Of a stretch of DNA of 64,000 bases, positions 62,651 to 64,000 are shown piece after piece. The first letter of the stretch is position 1. Each line of letters starts with the position of its first letter. The notes under the pieces are model-generated. The model did no database searches. It worked only from the letters and a program-made list of their open reading frames with translations, and was not told where the DNA came from. Position numbers and translations under genes: made by a program. Source of the stretch: Paenibacillus_AA sp045062745 (GTDB lineage Bacteria; Bacillota; Bacilli; Paenibacillales; NBRC-103111); contig NZ_JBJGED010000009.1 of NCBI RefSeq assembly GCF_045062745.1, positions 158,681 to 222,680 of the forward strand, written 5' to 3'.

Positions 62651-63627
62651 ACCATGCCTCCCGCTATAAGCGCACTGACGCCGTAACAGATCCGGTTCGT
62701 CCGCACGATATCCTCAATTTCCAGCTCCCGGTTCGGCCGCCCCATCTTCGCCCGCTCGCTGACCGTCGATCCGTACACATTCGTGCCGCCGAGCTGAATG
62801 CCGAGCGCACCGGCTACCGCCGATTCCGGGACTCCGCTGTTCGGGCTGGGATGCAGATTGGCGAACCTCCGTATCGAACGAAGCGACTGCCTCGCGGACA
62901 AGGAAGGCTCGAGCAAGCAGTAGACCGTGATGAGGCCACCCGTGATCCGGGCCGGGATGTAGTTAAGGAGATCGTCGAACCGGGCGGACGCCCAGCCGAA
63001 ATGCAGAAAGCGCTCGTTCTTGTAGCCGACCATCGAATCGAGCGTGTTGGCCGCCCGGTACAGCATGGCGGCCGGCGCTCCGCCCAGGAAAGCGAAGAAG
63101 AGCGGCGACACGACGGCATCGACCGTATTCTCGGCCACCGTCTCCACCGTAGCCCGCGTGATCTCCCGCTCGCTGAGCGAGTCCGTGTCGCGGCCCACGA
63201 TGTAGCCGACGTACTTGCGGGCGTCCGGCAAGTTCCCTGCGCGGAGCGGATTGTAGACGAGCAGGGCGGCATCCCGCAACCCCCGGACCGCGATCGTCGT
63301 GGAGATGAACCAGACGTTCACCGCATAGCCGAGCCAGGGGTGCACTTGGTCCGCGATGAACCAGATTACGAGCACCACGAGGAAGGAGAGGGTCACGGTC
63401 AGGAGAGTGAGTGCGGCTCCACGCGCCCGGATTGACTTGGCAGGTAGAGGGCTCCCGGCCTGTCGACGAGCTTCTTCCTCGCGCCGGAGCCAGGCGGAGA
63501 GCTTATGAATGACTTTGCCGATCCAGATGACGGGATGGGTCAGCCATCGCGGGTCGCCGATCAGCCAATCGAGCGCGATGGCGGCTGCCACCATCCACGC
63601 GGTTTCTTGTATGGAGTAGAACAGCAT
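62623..63627 (-). CDS. cbiB: Adenosylcobinamide-phosphate synthase
   Basis: A 334-residue membrane protein. ALDWLIGDPRWLTHPVIWIGKVI, GRDTDSLSEREITRATVETVAENTVDAVVSPLFF and YKNERFLHFGWASARFDDLLNYIPARIT are all CbiB signatures. It attaches aminopropanol phosphate to cobyric acid. AAGGAG precedes the ATG. It overlaps cobS by 28 bases. Confidence 0.95.
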   Translation of the reverse strand: MLFYSIQETAWMVAAAIALDWLIGDPRWLTHPVIWIGKVIHKLSAWLRREEEARRQAGSPLPAKSIRARGAALTLLTVTLSFLVVLVIWFIADQVHPWLGYAVNVWFISTTIAVRGLRDAALLVYNPLRAGNLPDARKYVGYIVGRDTDSLSEREITRATVETVAENTVDAVVSPLFFAFLGGAPAAMLYRAANTLDSMVGYKNERFLHFGWASARFDDLLNYIPARITGGLITVYCLLEPSLSARQSLRSIRRFANLHPSPNSGVPESAVAGALGIQLGGTNVYGSTVSERAKMGRPNRELEIEDIVRTNRICYGVSALIAGGMVCVIAWLNL

Positions 63628-63672
63628 GACAGCTTGCTCCTTGCATGGGGTTCGTGCGGTACACTTCTCTAT

Positions 63673-64000
63673 CTAAATCAAACTATCGAGATCGAACGCT
63701 TGGCTCTTCAACTCGACCGGGATTCCGGCTGTTACGAGGAACACCCGGTCGCATACTTGCGCCAAGCGCTGGTTCATCCGGCCGGCCAAATCGCGGTACA
63801 CGCGGCCGAGCTTGTAGGCGGGCACGATGCCGCTGCCCACCTCGTTCGTGACGAGCACGAGCCGGCCCGGGTACGCCTGCACCGCCGCGGCGAGCTCGTC
63901 GATCTTGCCGTGCACGAGCGGCAGCAGGGCCGGCTCTTCTTCGTGCGCCAGCACCCAATTCGACAGCCACAGCGTCAGGCAGTCGACCAGGACGACGGAG
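63673..64000 (-). CDS. cobU: Adenosylcobinamide kinase/guanylyltransferase, 5' part outside window
   Basis: The C-terminal 108 residues of CobU/CobP. The frame is open to the edge and contains VVLVDCLTLWLSNWVL (Walker-B-like), LVLVTNEVGSGIVPAYKLGRVYRDLAGRMNQRLAQVCDRVFLVTAGIPVELK. The Walker A would lie beyond 64000. It phosphorylates and then guanylylates adenosylcobinamide. It lies 45 bases before cbiB in the same operon, so any cobalamin riboswitch would be outside the window. Confidence 0.95.
   Translation of the reverse strand, partial: SVVLVDCLTLWLSNWVLAHEEEPALLPLVHGKIDELAAAVQAYPGRLVLVTNEVGSGIVPAYKLGRVYRDLAGRMNQRLAQVCDRVFLVTAGIPVELKSQAFDLDSLI

Overview
The window looks like chromosome from a GC-rich member of the Paenibacillaceae (Paenibacillus, Cohnella or a close relative). 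The clues are several LplABC/YtePQ-type sugar importers, a YesM/YesN-type two-component pair, an S-layer-homology protein, a Firmicute S-box (SAM-I) leader in front of metA, strong AGGAGG ribosome sites, and frequent GTG or TTG starts. No rRNA, tRNA, prophage, transposase or CRISPR array is visible. Several intergenic regions are rich in repeats.

Layout. 1-8743 (minus): an import and degradation operon with solute-binding lipoprotein, two permeases, Gfo/Idh/MocA dehydrogenase, beta-propeller protein, sulfatase, a five-copy 51-bp tandem repeat, and an M14 peptidase cut by the window edge. 8954-12408 (plus): the divergent AraC-type response regulator and sensor kinase that probably control it. 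12902-16285 (minus): a secreted protein of 13 bacterial Ig-like repeats. 16545-20801: a compact lipid-type biosynthetic locus. It has a His-box fatty-acid hydroxylase/sterol-desaturase-like protein and an acyl desaturase on plus, convergent with an StlD/DarB-like ketosynthase fused to a heme-oxygenase-like diiron domain and an unrecognised partner on minus. This is the best candidate for an undescribed system. 21455-26980 (plus): LacI regulator, second importer and an EEP-family hydrolase. 27034-31286: an orphan solute-binding protein plus alpha/beta hydrolase, divergent from a GntR regulator that carries its own solute-binding-protein-like domain.

31366-34887 (minus): the transsulfuration route metA-metI-metC under a SAM riboswitch. 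35421-38457: sugar isomerase/epimerase and dehydrogenase with a divergent AraC regulator. 38518-43339: corA with a long leader and small ORF, an HRDC-domain protein, a cation diffusion facilitator with a terminator in its leader, and small conserved proteins. 43403-47941 (minus): sulfate importer sbp-cysT-cysW-cysA with a YezD-like protein. 48496-51864: glpQ, a 5'-3' exonuclease, an M50 protease and an ArsC/Spx-like protein. 52069-55926 (plus): a large SLH surface protein. 56003-57243 (minus): a split threonine/serine exporter. 57291-64000 (minus): an alkyltransferase-like protein, an RluA-type pseudouridine synthase, and the late adenosylcobalamin genes (ATR, cbiP, cobD, cobS, cbiB, cobU), continuing past the edge.

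Two roughly 210-bp members of one dispersed repeat family sit in convergent intergenic regions (12586-12797 and 39950-40159). Functional names rest on motifs and family resemblance read by eye. Promoter, operator and RNA calls are pattern-based.
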